A stretch of 64,000 bases of DNA from Athalassotoga sp049965695 (GCF_049965695.1 NZ_JBMFWB010000006.1:1-64000), one strand, 5' to 3'. Shown: positions 43,803 through 53,642, numbered from the stretch's first letter. Numbers and translations are program-made. Notes: a model not told the origin generated them from the sequence alone.

Positions 43803-43869
43803 CGTCTCTCGTCCTTTCATATGAAATCTACTTTTTAATATTTTCAAAGCAATTCTCACATATCAAACT

Positions 43870-45753
43870 TTATTGTTTGATCCAGTTTAAGCCCAATTCT
43901 CTTAATTTTTCTGGTTTCGGAACACCATTTAAATCCCAGCCTCTTGCTATGTAATATTCTTCTAACATCGCATCGTAATTTTGAATTGCACTTTCCGGAA
44001 CAGTCGCATATTTCCCAAAATCCGGAACTTTTTTCACACGTTGAGGAATCTCGTCATCTTTCCTCGAGATCCCCTCCCTTATATCAAACATACGTTGAAG
44101 ATTGTAGATTCTTTCTCCAATTTTCAAAAGTTCTTTCCCGTCTATATCCCATCCTGTAAGAGTGGAAAGTGTTTTTGATATATCATCTGGCGTGAGACCC
44201 GCGTAAATGTAAAATTTACACAGCCCTATAACATCTGGAATTACTCCAAAATCATGAAGTAATTTCGAGGTCTTTCCTTTTCCCTTTTCTTCAAACCTAT
44301 CAACTTGTTTTGGATCTTCAAGACCATAAGGAATTAAACCAAAATCAACTTTGTAAGCATCGTAAGCCATGCCTTCTATTGGATGAATGTGGCTCATTCC
44401 TATGTTTCCGACACCATAAGTTAGTGCCAATGCTTTTCCAGACCTTGGATCGTGTGCCGCTCCCTCTAATCCCTTAACATTGATGGCAAATTCTTCAGAT
44501 CCTTTTCCAATAACTTTTGAAGCCTTTTTTACACCATCTGCAAGAATATCACCTATACCTTCGCGACGGGCTATTTTACCTATCATTTCTATCGTGGAAT
44601 CCATGTTTCCCCAATCCATGTTTAAACCATCGAAATCAGATTTGGAAAGAATCCCCTTTTCATAGCATTCCATTGCAAATGCAATTGCCGCTCCGGTAGA
44701 AATCGTGTCAAGCCCATATTCATTGCAAAGATAGGTCGCATGAACGGCCGCGTCCATATCATCATTCATTATGAAAGCGGTAAATGCCGATATTGATTCA
44801 TATTCGGCCCCTTCATGTACCGGCGTTTTCCATTTTCCAGATTCAACTTTAGCAATTCTGCCACAAAAGAGAATACATCCCTTGTAACACCCATGAGATC
44901 CTACAAGATTGTGCTTTTTGAACCGATCGTATAACTCCTCACCTTTACCCCATGAGTTCGAGTGCCAGTTCTTTGTTGGCCAGTCACCTGCATTGTCACA
45001 TTTACCGAGATCTCCTGTCGTTCCATTCAACTTAAGTCCAAGATTATCCGGATTGCTCAGCAATTTTTGAGAAGATTCACGACATGAGGAATAAAATTCC
45101 TGAGGATGCGCTACAGGTATTTTCCCATTGCCCTTTACCGCTATTGACAACAAATTCTTTGAACCAAGCAATGCACCCGCTCCTGTACGTCCGGCTGCAC
45201 GTGAGCCTTCTCCGAACATAACACTTGAATAAAACACTTTGTTTTCTCCCGCAGGCCCTATGGCGGCTATTTCAAAATCTTTCCCAAGTTTTTGCTTAAG
45301 GTAAGATGTTTTTTGACTTGTTGTCAATCCAACGATCTCAAATGCGTCGTGTATTTCAATTTTATCATTTTCTATTACAAGATATACAGGGTTAGACGAG
45401 TGCCCCTCTATTATCAAAATGTCAAAACCAGCCTTTCTTAACATTGGCCCCCAATCACTTCCGCTTCTCGCTTCTCCCCATATGCCTGTCAGCGGTGATT
45501 TAAAGCATAAGTTCACACTTCCAGATCCCGGAGCTGCCGTAGCCGTCAATGGCCCTGTTGAAAAGATAATTTTATTTTCAGGAGATAAAGGGTCCACACC
45601 TTTTTGAAGTTCAGTGTAAAGTATTTTGGCAGAAAGGCCTGCACCGCCAAGATACATTCTTGCATCATCACGATTTAGGTTTTCAATTGTGGAAGTTTTG
45701 TTTTCCAGATTCACCCTTAGTATCTTTCCGGCATATCCAAAAAATTCTTCCAT
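43870..45753 (-). CDS. Tungsten/molybdopterin aldehyde ferredoxin oxidoreductase
   Basis: Oxidises aldehydes to acids with ferredoxin as acceptor. 627 residues from ATG 45753 (GGAGATG upstream). N-terminal FFGYAGKILRVNLENK; pterin-binding middle (GPAGENKVFYSSVMFGEGSRAAGRTGAG); iron-sulfur cysteines in GCYKGCILFC plus a late Cys in VIGLCKFYIYAGLT. The upstream in-frame extension of 49 codons overlaps the dehydrogenase gene and is not coding-like. Likely removes the aldehyde made by the aldolase encoded next. Confidence 0.9.
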   Translation of the reverse strand: MEEFFGYAGKILRVNLENKTSTIENLNRDDARMYLGGAGLSAKILYTELQKGVDPLSPENKIIFSTGPLTATAAPGSGSVNLCFKSPLTGIWGEARSGSDWGPMLRKAGFDILIIEGHSSNPVYLVIENDKIEIHDAFEIVGLTTSQKTSYLKQKLGKDFEIAAIGPAGENKVFYSSVMFGEGSRAAGRTGAGALLGSKNLLSIAVKGNGKIPVAHPQEFYSSCRESSQKLLSNPDNLGLKLNGTTGDLGKCDNAGDWPTKNWHSNSWGKGEELYDRFKKHNLVGSHGCYKGCILFCGRIAKVESGKWKTPVHEGAEYESISAFTAFIMNDDMDAAVHATYLCNEYGLDTISTGAAIAFAMECYEKGILSKSDFDGLNMDWGNMDSTIEMIGKIARREGIGDILADGVKKASKVIGKGSEEFAINVKGLEGAAHDPRSGKALALTYGVGNIGMSHIHPIEGMAYDAYKVDFGLIPYGLEDPKQVDRFEEKGKGKTSKLLHDFGVIPDVIGLCKFYIYAGLTPDDISKTLSTLTGWDIDGKELLKIGERIYNLQRMFDIREGISRKDDEIPQRVKKVPDFGKYATVPESAIQNYDAMLEEYYIARGWDLNGVPKPEKLRELGLNWIKQ

Positions 45754-45757
45754 AAGA

Positions 45758-47035
45758 TCATCTCCAATGTTTTTTAGACAAATCTTTCTCGAGGTACTCT
45801 CTTCCTTCATAAGCGGCGTAAAAGAATTCTTCCATATTTTCAAGTGTTGCTTTTCTTGGATTGTATCCAGACATTGCGTACATTCTTTCTGAACGTTCAA
45901 AGATATATTTAGCGATCACCGGAATATCCTCTTCTTTCATTCCATAAGATTTAAGGTTTGTGGACATATCGAGATCTTCAAGAAGATCAAATGTTGACCA
46001 AATGGCAGATTCTGCCGCTTTTTGATCGCTCATCTTGCATGTATCAACACCCATAGCCTCAGATATAACGGAAAGTTTTCTCTCGGCATAAGAACTTTTA
46101 AGGTTAAACCAATAAACGTAAGGCAGTAAAACTCCACATGCAGCTCCGTGAGGAATATTGTATTTCGGTGAAATACCTTCCGATGCGGCATGACCCAGCG
46201 TTGCCGGTCCGCCAATCCAAGGGAAACTTATAACTATTCCACCTAACATCGCTGCCATGGACATATTCCATCTTGCTTCCAAATTCTCTCCTTGATGGTA
46301 TGCCATTCTTATATTTTCGGCCACCAATTTTATACCCTCAATGGCAAGTCCGTCTGAAAAAGGATTTGCCTGCTTTGATATTACTCCCTCGGCACAGTGA
46401 CTTAAGGCATCTATACCTGTATTTGCAGTCACCCTTTGCGGAAGATTGATCATAAGTGAAGGATCTAAAATTGCAGCATCTGCAAGTATCATTTTACCCG
46501 TAATCCATGTTTTGGCGCTTCCAACGTAATTCTCTGGTATTATAACAACAGCCGTATTTGAAACCTCGCTTCCCGTTCCAGCAGTTGTTGGAATGAGCAG
46601 TTTTGGCTTTGAATGAGTTAAAATTTTGGTGCTCGGTGCAAAATAATCTTCTGCTCTATCTTCGAATCCGCCAAAACAGGCTGCAATTTTTGCCCTATCC
46701 AAACTACTTCCTCCTCCTATGCCAATGACAAGTCCATAATCTTTTTCAGATGCTTCTTTTATTACCGAATTCACCTGCTCTTTTGTCGGTTCAGCCACAT
46801 CCGAAGCGTATATTTTAAAATTTAAATTATTTTTTTCAAGCGAACTCGATAGTTGATCTATGAATCCTGTACTTAACAAAAATTTATCTGTCACGATAAG
46901 TACTTCCTTATTCTTGGAAATCTGCTTGGATACTTCTCCGGCCTTATCGATAGTGTTAAATCCGAAAAGTATTCGTGGTGGTAAACCATATTCATCACTT
47001 CTGTTTAACCAGTAATTTAGGAAAACATCTTTCAT
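45758..47035 (-). CDS. Iron-containing alcohol dehydrogenase
   Basis: Group III alcohol dehydrogenase, 425 residues. NAD(P)-binding GIGGGSSLDRAKIAA, then PTTAGTGSEVSNTAVV, and metal ligands in DALSHCAEGVIS, TLGHAASEGISPKYNIPHGAACG. ATG 47035 lies 9 nt after GGGAG; ATG 47044 would touch it. It can interconvert the alcohol and aldehyde of the same pathway. 4 nt before the AOR start. Confidence 0.9.
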   Translation of the reverse strand: MKDVFLNYWLNRSDEYGLPPRILFGFNTIDKAGEVSKQISKNKEVLIVTDKFLLSTGFIDQLSSSLEKNNLNFKIYASDVAEPTKEQVNSVIKEASEKDYGLVIGIGGGSSLDRAKIAACFGGFEDRAEDYFAPSTKILTHSKPKLLIPTTAGTGSEVSNTAVVIIPENYVGSAKTWITGKMILADAAILDPSLMINLPQRVTANTGIDALSHCAEGVISKQANPFSDGLAIEGIKLVAENIRMAYHQGENLEARWNMSMAAMLGGIVISFPWIGGPATLGHAASEGISPKYNIPHGAACGVLLPYVYWFNLKSSYAERKLSVISEAMGVDTCKMSDQKAAESAIWSTFDLLEDLDMSTNLKSYGMKEEDIPVIAKYIFERSERMYAMSGYNPRKATLENMEEFFYAAYEGREYLEKDLSKKHWR

Positions 47036-47055
47036 AATCTTCATCTCCCTTTAAT

Positions 47056-47895
47056 TTATTCTTTCAAACCAGTAGTGACGATCCCTTGTACAAAAAGATT
47101 TTGAACCGCAAAGAAAAGAATTAGAACAGGAGCAAGCACTATAATAGTTCCTGCGGTTATTATGCCCCAATTTCTTGTTGCACCTGTAGTCATAAGCATC
47201 TGAAGACCTATTTGCGCTGTCTGCATACTGTTGGAATTTATAACAACAAGTGGCCAAAGATAAAAATTCCAAGCGTAGACGAAATTTATCACTATAACGC
47301 TCCCTATCATGGTTTTTGAAAGTGGGATAAGTATCCTTATAAGATATCCCATCGAACTTGCTCCATCTATTCTTGCTGCATCTTCAAGTTCTTTAGGAAT
47401 TGTTAAAAAATACTGACGCATTAAAAATACACTTGTTGCACTTGCGATAAATGGCACCGTAAGCGCCCAATAGGTGTTCACCCAGTGAAAATTGACCATT
47501 AATTTATAAAGTGGGACTATCATTATCATTTCTGCCGGCATAAAGATCGTGACAAAAAGTAAGGCAAAAAGTAAAGCGGAACCTTTGAATTTGAAGTTCG
47601 CAAAAGCATATCCGGCAAGTATGCCGAATACAGTTTTACCTGCAACTATGATTACACTCATTATTAAAGTATTGATCAATAATCTTCCAAGTTTTATCGA
47701 ATTGAAGGCATTAACGTAATTTCCCAAATAAAATGTATTCGGAAAAATTCTTGGAGGATAAGTAAAAACCTCAGAAGGTGTTTCAAAACTCATGGTTATA
47801 GACAAAAGTATTGGTAAAAGCATTATTATAGTTATAATTATCAGAGTTACTTCTTTTACAACTACATGAACGTTTCTTCTTTGTTTTTTTGTCAT
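47056..47895 (-). CDS. ABC transporter permease, MalG/UgpE type
   Basis: 279 residues, six membrane helices, with the EAA-like loop for the ATPase: EDAARIDGASSMGYLIRILIPLSKT. Carbohydrate-uptake CUT1 permease, second subunit. Start overlaps the MalF-type stop by 4 nt. No ATPase gene is in the operon, so a shared MsiK-type ATPase elsewhere is needed. Confidence 0.92.
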   Translation of the reverse strand: MTKKQRRNVHVVVKEVTLIIITIIMLLPILLSITMSFETPSEVFTYPPRIFPNTFYLGNYVNAFNSIKLGRLLINTLIMSVIIVAGKTVFGILAGYAFANFKFKGSALLFALLFVTIFMPAEMIMIVPLYKLMVNFHWVNTYWALTVPFIASATSVFLMRQYFLTIPKELEDAARIDGASSMGYLIRILIPLSKTMIGSVIVINFVYAWNFYLWPLVVINSNSMQTAQIGLQMLMTTGATRNWGIITAGTIIVLAPVLILFFAVQNLFVQGIVTTGLKE

Positions 47896-48767
47896 TGATA
47901 GTGCACCGCCTTTTGACCAAACTTGAAATACAGATATGTGAAAAATGCCATGATAAGTATTAAAATAACAGATTCAGATGAAGCCGCTCCATTGTTGAAA
48001 TAAAAAAATCCTTCCCGATAAACTTCATACATCATTGTTGTGGTAGTATTTGAAGGACCTCCTTCTGTCATAACGTCTATAGCAGCGAAAGAATAAAAAA
48101 CAGAAGACGATATATTCATAATTATAAGAAAAAATGTTATAGGTGATAAAAGAGGTATCGTTATCTTAAAAAATTTATTTACAGAATTTGCACCATCTAT
48201 TGTTGCTGCTTCATAATAACTTTGAGGAATCGATTGTAAACCTGCAAGAAAGAATATAACATTGAAACCTATATTCTGCCATACAGTTGCTATCATTACA
48301 GCGATCAAAGCCAGTGGATATGTTGTAAGCCATTGAGGTTGTATCTTAAAAATTATCAAGAAAAGATAACTTACGTATCCGGAAACAGGACTTAAAAGAA
48401 AAGCCCACAAAACCCCTGCAACAGCCGGAGATACGGCGTAAGGAGAAAATAACAAAGTTCTGAATATCCCGATTCCCGGTATTTTGTCGTTCAAAAGTAT
48501 CGCAAGCAGTAACGAAATCACAAGTCCTACAACAACTGTAACAACAACGAATATCAATGTTGTATAAACAGATTGGATAAATCTACCAGATTGAAAAAGT
48601 TGCAAAAAATTTTCCAATCCAACAAAGCGACTACTTGTTCCAAAGGGTGAAACCTTGTAAAGGCTCATAAAAAAACTTTGATAAGCGGGATAATATATAA
48701 AAATACTGATTATTAAGAATGTTGGTGCAAGTAATAAATACGGAATCAATTTTCTTGACAAGATCAT
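47892..48767 (-). CDS. ABC transporter permease, MalF/UgpA type
   Basis: About 290 residues, six membrane helices, EAA loop YYEAATIDGANSVNKFFKITIPLLSP. Three possible starts sit together: GTG 48770, ATG 48767 and TTG 48761; GGGAG at 48777-48773 is best spaced for the TTG. Forms the heterodimeric channel with the next permease. Confidence 0.91.
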   Translation of the reverse strand: MILSRKLIPYLLLAPTFLIISIFIYYPAYQSFFMSLYKVSPFGTSSRFVGLENFLQLFQSGRFIQSVYTTLIFVVVTVVVGLVISLLLAILLNDKIPGIGIFRTLLFSPYAVSPAVAGVLWAFLLSPVSGYVSYLFLIIFKIQPQWLTTYPLALIAVMIATVWQNIGFNVIFFLAGLQSIPQSYYEAATIDGANSVNKFFKITIPLLSPITFFLIIMNISSSVFYSFAAIDVMTEGGPSNTTTTMMYEVYREGFFYFNNGAASSESVILILIMAFFTYLYFKFGQKAVHYQ

Positions 48768-48780
48768 CACTCCCTATAGA

Positions 48781-48809
48781 AAAGAGGGTATCAAGAAGAT
48801 ACCCTCTTT
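48781..48809 (-). terminator. Hairpin between binding protein and permease genes
   Basis: A 12-bp perfect stem AAAGAGGGTATC/GATACCCTCTTT (48781-48792 with 48798-48809) with a five-base loop, followed on the minus strand by only four T. A partial terminator or mRNA 3' stabiliser that would leave more binding protein than permease is the usual explanation in this position. Confidence 0.6.
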
Positions 48810-48821
48810 TAAAAGATTTAT

Positions 48822-50141
48822 TTAGTAAAGTGAGTTATAATTTGCAAGGTCTTTGTCGGCTTGATTTTGAGCCTGTTGCAAAGCTTGATCAGCCGTCATT
48901 GATTTTGAGAAGACGTTAGAAAAAGCATCACTTACAGCCGTTCTTATATCAGGCATGGCACCAGATAATGCGCCACTTGTTGCCGCGTCCGGAGTAGACA
49001 TAAGCAGTTGAAGGACAGCAACTAAGAATTCAGGATTTTGAGCATAATATCCCTGATAAAGAAGTTTTATTATCGAATTTCTGTTTATCGGGAAGTATCC
49101 CGTCGCAGCACTCCATTGAGATTGTGCATCGGCACTTTCAAGGAATTTTAAAAGATCCCAAGCGGCTTGCTCTCTTTGAGTGTTATGTGTATTTAACATC
49201 CATAAACTCGCGCCACCGACTATAACACCTCCATAAGGAACACCAGATGGATGTGGAAGGAACATGACTCCAACGTTGAATTTATTTCCTGCGCCTTGAA
49301 GCATCATCGTTATATCTCCAGTGGTATCTATTAACATCGCGGCTCTTTGAGACAGAAATAAACTTTCAGCGTTGTCCCATCCTGCTCCTGCATTTATAGC
49401 AGATCCATTTTGTACCATTGTGTTGAAGAAATCAAGAACTCTTACGCCTGCAGGACTGTCAAAAACGGCTTTATCCGCTCTTCCTGTACGACCGTTGTTG
49501 TTATTCAAATAAAGAGCATTCTGTACCGCAAGGAATTGTTCAAAAAACCATGCAATCGGCTCTGCCGTACCAAAGGTAAAACCATATTGAACGGTATTCC
49601 CGCTGCTATCTTTGACTGTTAATTTTTGAGCATCGGCAATGAATTGATCGAAAGTTGTTGGAGGATCGTTTGGATTAAGTCCCGCCTTTTCAAATAGATT
49701 TTTATTGTAATATATAACCGGATTAGAAGAATTGAAAGGCATGCTGTAAAGTTTTCCATTGTAAGAGTAATAATTTCTCGCAGCCGGAATTATTGTATTG
49801 ATATCGAAAGAAGGATCTTTGTCTATCATATCCTGAATAGGTATTACAACTCCACTGTCCATCATAACCTGTGTTCCAACATCATAAATCATTACAAGGT
49901 CTGGTGGATTTCCTCCCTGAACTGCCGATATGGTTTTTGTGAGGGTATCATGATAACTTCCAGTATACAGAACGTCAACTTTTACGTTCGGATTCAAAGC
50001 CGTATATTGATTACAAAGATCTTGAAGCGTTTTTGTAAAAGTTGTACCCGCTCCCTGCCAAATATACAAGGTTATAGGTGCTGCAAAGATCACTGAAGCG
50101 AGGATCACAAACACGGTTACCAGTAACAGTTTACGTAACAT
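48822..50141 (-). CDS. ABC transporter sugar-type substrate-binding protein
   Basis: 439 residues. Signal peptide MLRKLLLVTVFVILASVIFA then PITLYIWQGAGTTFTKTLQDL, the start of a group 1 (MalE/UgpB-like) binding protein; GNPPDLVMIYDVGTQVMMDSG and YNGKLYSMPFNSSNPVIYYNKNLFEKAGL are diagnostic. No lipobox cysteine, so it may be held by the signal anchor or be free in the periplasm. Ligand probably a sugar, glycerol phosphate or similar. ATG 50141 (AAAGGAG 9 nt upstream). Confidence 0.92.
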   Translation of the reverse strand: MLRKLLLVTVFVILASVIFAAPITLYIWQGAGTTFTKTLQDLCNQYTALNPNVKVDVLYTGSYHDTLTKTISAVQGGNPPDLVMIYDVGTQVMMDSGVVIPIQDMIDKDPSFDINTIIPAARNYYSYNGKLYSMPFNSSNPVIYYNKNLFEKAGLNPNDPPTTFDQFIADAQKLTVKDSSGNTVQYGFTFGTAEPIAWFFEQFLAVQNALYLNNNNGRTGRADKAVFDSPAGVRVLDFFNTMVQNGSAINAGAGWDNAESLFLSQRAAMLIDTTGDITMMLQGAGNKFNVGVMFLPHPSGVPYGGVIVGGASLWMLNTHNTQREQAAWDLLKFLESADAQSQWSAATGYFPINRNSIIKLLYQGYYAQNPEFLVAVLQLLMSTPDAATSGALSGAMPDIRTAVSDAFSNVFSKSMTADQALQQAQNQADKDLANYNSLY

Positions 50142-50280
50142 CTTAACCATCTCCTTTTATTTAAAGATAGTGCTTTTAACATTAACTAATATGCACTTTG
50201 ATCTTTATCCCATTTTTATCTACTTTTCTTTAAGATTAACTTTTATGTGTATAAAGATTACGTATTTTTCCCTCTTATTT

Positions 50281-50313
50281 AAAAAGAGCCACACACAAAA
50301 TGTGCGTGGCTCT
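50281..50313 (-). terminator. Intrinsic terminator in the leader of the ABC/AOR operon
   Basis: On the minus strand AGAGCCAC (50313-50306) pairs with GTGGCTCT (50292-50285), with further inner pairing GCACA/TGTGT, and is followed by TTTTT (50285-50281). It lies ~25-55 nt downstream of the operon's predicted start point and ~140 nt upstream of the first gene, so it must be regulated or leaky. Confidence 0.65.
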
Positions 50314-50327
50314 CTCTTATTCTCTGC

Positions 50328-50344
50328 CTTACGTACTTTGTAAG
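50328..50344. promoter_or_regulatory. Inverted repeat at the operon start point (possible operator)
   Basis: CTTAC-GTACTTT-GTAAG, 5-bp arms around 7 bases, spanning the -10 box edge and the predicted transcription start of the ABC operon. Confidence 0.35.
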
Positions 50345-50371
50345 TATATCATAGATACATTTAAATGTCAA
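50343..50371 (-). promoter_or_regulatory. Strong sigma-A promoter of the ABC/AOR operon
   Basis: On the minus strand TTGACA (50371-50366), exactly 17 nt, TATACT (50348-50343). Near-consensus. Start point about 50336. The remaining part of the 50151-50513 gap is very AT-rich. Confidence 0.7.
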
Positions 50372-50473
50372 CATGCCGATATAAATGTACAATATATTGT
50401 TCATAAATTAAGAAAAATATAAATCGTCAATAAAAATATATATTTTTATAACTTAAAATTTTAGATTATTTAT

Positions 50474-50479
50474 TATAAT
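50474..50479 (+). promoter_or_regulatory. -10 box of the amino-acid permease gene
   Basis: TATAAT 35 nt before the TTG start at 50514; the -35 region (around 50451) is poor. Confidence 0.35.
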
Positions 50480-50513
50480 TGACGCAATATTATTATCTTT
50501 GGAGGTGTTTTAA

Positions 50514-52376
50514 TTGGCAAAAGTCAGTATTAACGGGAAAGAAACTGCGGAAGAAATCGCGCGCGAATCTGACAAACAACTCAGAAAATCTCTCACACTC
50601 CAGGATCTTTTCTTTTTATCGTTGGGCGGAATAGTCGGATCCGGATGGCTTTTGGGAGGTATAGCCGCTGCTGGTGTTGCTGGTCCTGCTTCTATAATTT
50701 CATGGATAATAGGTGGAGGCATAGTGCTTTTCATAGCACTTACATTTGCCGAGATAACAAGTGCTTTGCCAAAAAGCGGAAGCATAGTCCGATATCCACA
50801 CTACGCTTATGGAGGATATGTCGGATACATAATGGGATGGGCGTATCTACTTGGAGCCTTAACAGTTCCGGCAGTTGAATCAGAGGCTATTCTTTCTTAC
50901 GCATCGACTTACGTAAAGGGCATTTTTCATACGGTAGGTGGTGTATCCGTTTTGACACCTCTTGGTATATTCTACGGTGTGCTTATGTTGATCGCCTTTT
51001 TCTTCATTAACTGGTTTGGAATAAGATTTCTTGCCAAATTCAACACGGTTATGACGTGGATCAAATTCATAATTCCAGTTTTTACTTTTGCTTTTCTGTT
51101 TTTTGTACTCAACAAATCAAATTTTGTAAATTATGGCGGCTTTTTCCCAACAGGAGTTGGCAGTATCTTTTATGCCATTCCAACTGCAGGTATAGTATTT
51201 TCTTTTCTCGGGTTCAGACAGGCATTGAACTTTGGCGGTGAAGCCAAAAACCCCCAACGAGATATACCGATAGCAACTATTTTATCTATCGTGGTATCCA
51301 TATTTTTATACACCATGTTGGAAATCGCCTTCGTTGGAGCCCTGAAATGGCCTGCCGGAGTTAATTGGTCTACTCTTACAACCAGTTCTCTGAGTTCTGC
51401 ACCTTATTTTACGGAATTGCAGGATGCAAATATAGCACTTTTTGGAGCCTTTGCGTACTTTCTGCTCATAAGCGCTTTTGTTTCGCCTGCCGGAACCGGA
51501 TGGATATATTCAGGCAGCAGTGCACGTACACTGTATGGTATAGCCGCAGATGGATACTATCCTGTTTCTTTGCTCAAAATACATAAAAAGACAAAAATTC
51601 CTTACATCGCACTTATAACTGCAACATTGCTTGGTATGATCTTTTTCCTCCCATTTCCATCATGGTACCTTTTTATAGGATTCATATCGAGTTCAATGGT
51701 CCTAACTTATTTGATGGGTCCTGTCATGCTTATGACTTTCAGAAAACATGCTCCAAATCTTTATAGACCATTTAAATTGCCTTATGCCTCTTTGATAGCT
51801 CCAATAGGCTTTGTCGCTGGTGCACTGATAATGTACTGGTCAGGCATTTCAACGCTTACGATGGTTTTCTACACCGTCTTGCTTGGTATACCTGTTTTTT
51901 ATCTTTTGTACGCGCCAAAAAAACTCGATCTTCCCAAAAAATTCGCTTACACCGTTGGCATCGTCGAGTTTATATTGACTGGCTTTATCCTCGTTTTCAA
52001 CTACCTATTTGTACTTTATCCTGCTTCCAAAGAATCAATGAACACAAAAACAGATTTCTTCTTGATTGGACTGGTTTCAATGGCCATTATTTGGTTCGCA
52101 TTCACAATGCTTACGGCATCAAAAGTTTCGGAGAAATATAAAATACTCTTTACAAGTTCGTACTGGTTATTTGGAATGTTTTTTGTAACAGAACTTGTAT
52201 CTTATTTTGGTGCATTTGGAATGCGCACAATTATACCATTTCCATGGGATACTATCTTGATGATAGGAGTTTATCTTGTAATATACTTTTTTGCACTTAA
52301 AGCGGGACATAAAACTGAAGACCTTGAAGTTGCAATTGAAGAGGTGAACAGATCATCAAATCCGGCTAAAACCTAA
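50514..52376 (+). CDS. APC-family amino acid permease
   Basis: 620 residues with about 14 membrane helices. The first helix region LTLQDLFFLSLGGIVGSGWLLGG and the TM6-TM7 part FSFLGFRQALNFGGEAKNPQRDIPIA are typical of the amino acid-polyamine-organocation superfamily. The C-terminal ~130 residues add helices beyond the basic 12. Substrate unknown; it faces away from the ABC operon. TTG start with GGAGGTG 8 nt upstream. Confidence 0.85.
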   Translation: MAKVSINGKETAEEIARESDKQLRKSLTLQDLFFLSLGGIVGSGWLLGGIAAAGVAGPASIISWIIGGGIVLFIALTFAEITSALPKSGSIVRYPHYAYGGYVGYIMGWAYLLGALTVPAVESEAILSYASTYVKGIFHTVGGVSVLTPLGIFYGVLMLIAFFFINWFGIRFLAKFNTVMTWIKFIIPVFTFAFLFFVLNKSNFVNYGGFFPTGVGSIFYAIPTAGIVFSFLGFRQALNFGGEAKNPQRDIPIATILSIVVSIFLYTMLEIAFVGALKWPAGVNWSTLTTSSLSSAPYFTELQDANIALFGAFAYFLLISAFVSPAGTGWIYSGSSARTLYGIAADGYYPVSLLKIHKKTKIPYIALITATLLGMIFFLPFPSWYLFIGFISSSMVLTYLMGPVMLMTFRKHAPNLYRPFKLPYASLIAPIGFVAGALIMYWSGISTLTMVFYTVLLGIPVFYLLYAPKKLDLPKKFAYTVGIVEFILTGFILVFNYLFVLYPASKESMNTKTDFFLIGLVSMAIIWFAFTMLTASKVSEKYKILFTSSYWLFGMFFVTELVSYFGAFGMRTIIPFPWDTILMIGVYLVIYFFALKAGHKTEDLEVAIEEVNRSSNPAKT

Positions 52377-52424
52377 GTTACATGCTTGACAGGATGATAT
52401 TCAATGTGAGAATATATTCAAAGA

Positions 52425-53570
52425 ATGAATAAAAAAACTTTGCTTGATTTTACGTCGTTGGTTTCTTCAAGGGCAATATATGCGCTAAATTGGTACAACA
52501 TATCCCCGCTCTATATTTTTATAGAGTCTTCTTTGGCTATTCCGCTTTCAAAGTTGGGAGAAATCCCAACATCTTTTTTGATCGGAGCGGGCATATTTCA
52601 AATACCGTCGGGCCTCCTTGCAGCCAAAGTGGGAAATAAACGTGTCGCTGTATTAGGAATGTATTTGCTTTCGGTGATGTCTATTTTATCTGGATTAAGT
52701 TGGAACCTTTCATCTATAATGATCTTTAGATTTTTTGTGGGTGTTGGAGCTGCCATGTATTTCTCGCCAGCCCTGGGCATAATAAAAAACGTCTTCTCGG
52801 ATAAAAGTAAAGGTCTTGCAATGGGCTTTTACAACGGAGCCTTTAACTTCGGTGCCGGAATAGGTATTGCCGTCTGGAATTCAATAGCGCTTCTGGCAGG
52901 ATGGCGATGGGCTCTTATTTTAGGAGGTATTATAGGCATTGCCATAACGATAGAAAACCATGCTTTACTTCCTCCGGATTCTATGAAAAAAGAGAAAATC
53001 GAATGGGAAAAGGTTATTGGAAATAAGGATGTATGGTTTATTGGCCTTAGTCTTGCCGGATTTTGGGGCGCTTTTTTCGCATCAGCACAATTTTTAAGTC
53101 CATATCTTGTAAAAACGCGGGGAATGAACGGAGATCTCGCCGGACTTGTTTCTTCGCTTACTTTAATTGCCGGAGCCTTTGGTGGCCCTTTGATTGGCAT
53201 GGTATCGGACAAATTAAAGGGAAGAAAAAGTTTTATGATATTACTTTCTCTCGTTACGTGTTTTCTCATATCGACTATTTTTCTTACAAATGGTGTCACG
53301 ATATGGATTTACACAACGCTACTTGGTTTGTTATCGGCAGGGATATTTTCGGTACTTTACGCAATTCCGGCAGGATACAGAGAAATACCGGAACGTCTTT
53401 TGCCGCTTTCAATTGCACTTATAAATTCAATCCAGATTTCTGTTGGATCCGTGGCACCGTATTTGTTTACATTCACCGCATCAAAATTTTCTTTTACCAT
53501 TGCATGGATATCACTTGGAATATTTTTGATAGTTTTTCTTCCTTTCGCGAAATTCGCAAAGGATGGGTAA
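52425..53570 (+). CDS. Major facilitator superfamily transporter
   Basis: 381 residues, twelve helices, with MFS loop motifs GLLAAKVGNKRVAVLGMY after helix 2 and GMVSDKLKGRKSFMIL in the second half. Resembles nitrate/cyanate- or oxalate-type porters only in general. Starts 48 nt after the APC gene, so possibly co-transcribed. Confidence 0.83.
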   Translation: MNKKTLLDFTSLVSSRAIYALNWYNISPLYIFIESSLAIPLSKLGEIPTSFLIGAGIFQIPSGLLAAKVGNKRVAVLGMYLLSVMSILSGLSWNLSSIMIFRFFVGVGAAMYFSPALGIIKNVFSDKSKGLAMGFYNGAFNFGAGIGIAVWNSIALLAGWRWALILGGIIGIAITIENHALLPPDSMKKEKIEWEKVIGNKDVWFIGLSLAGFWGAFFASAQFLSPYLVKTRGMNGDLAGLVSSLTLIAGAFGGPLIGMVSDKLKGRKSFMILLSLVTCFLISTIFLTNGVTIWIYTTLLGLLSAGIFSVLYAIPAGYREIPERLLPLSIALINSIQISVGSVAPYLFTFTASKFSFTIAWISLGIFLIVFLPFAKFAKDG

Positions 53571-53642
53571 AATGATCTTTTATATTAAAGATGTGAGATT
53601 ATAATAAACATGATAAACTTGAAAAGTATACCAAACAAAGTT

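Noticed and set aside
45754..45900. 49-codon N-terminal extension of the aldehyde ferredoxin oxidoreductase
   Set aside because: It overlaps the alcohol dehydrogenase gene, is not protein-like, and the ATG at 45753 has its own ribosome site and gives the family N-terminus.
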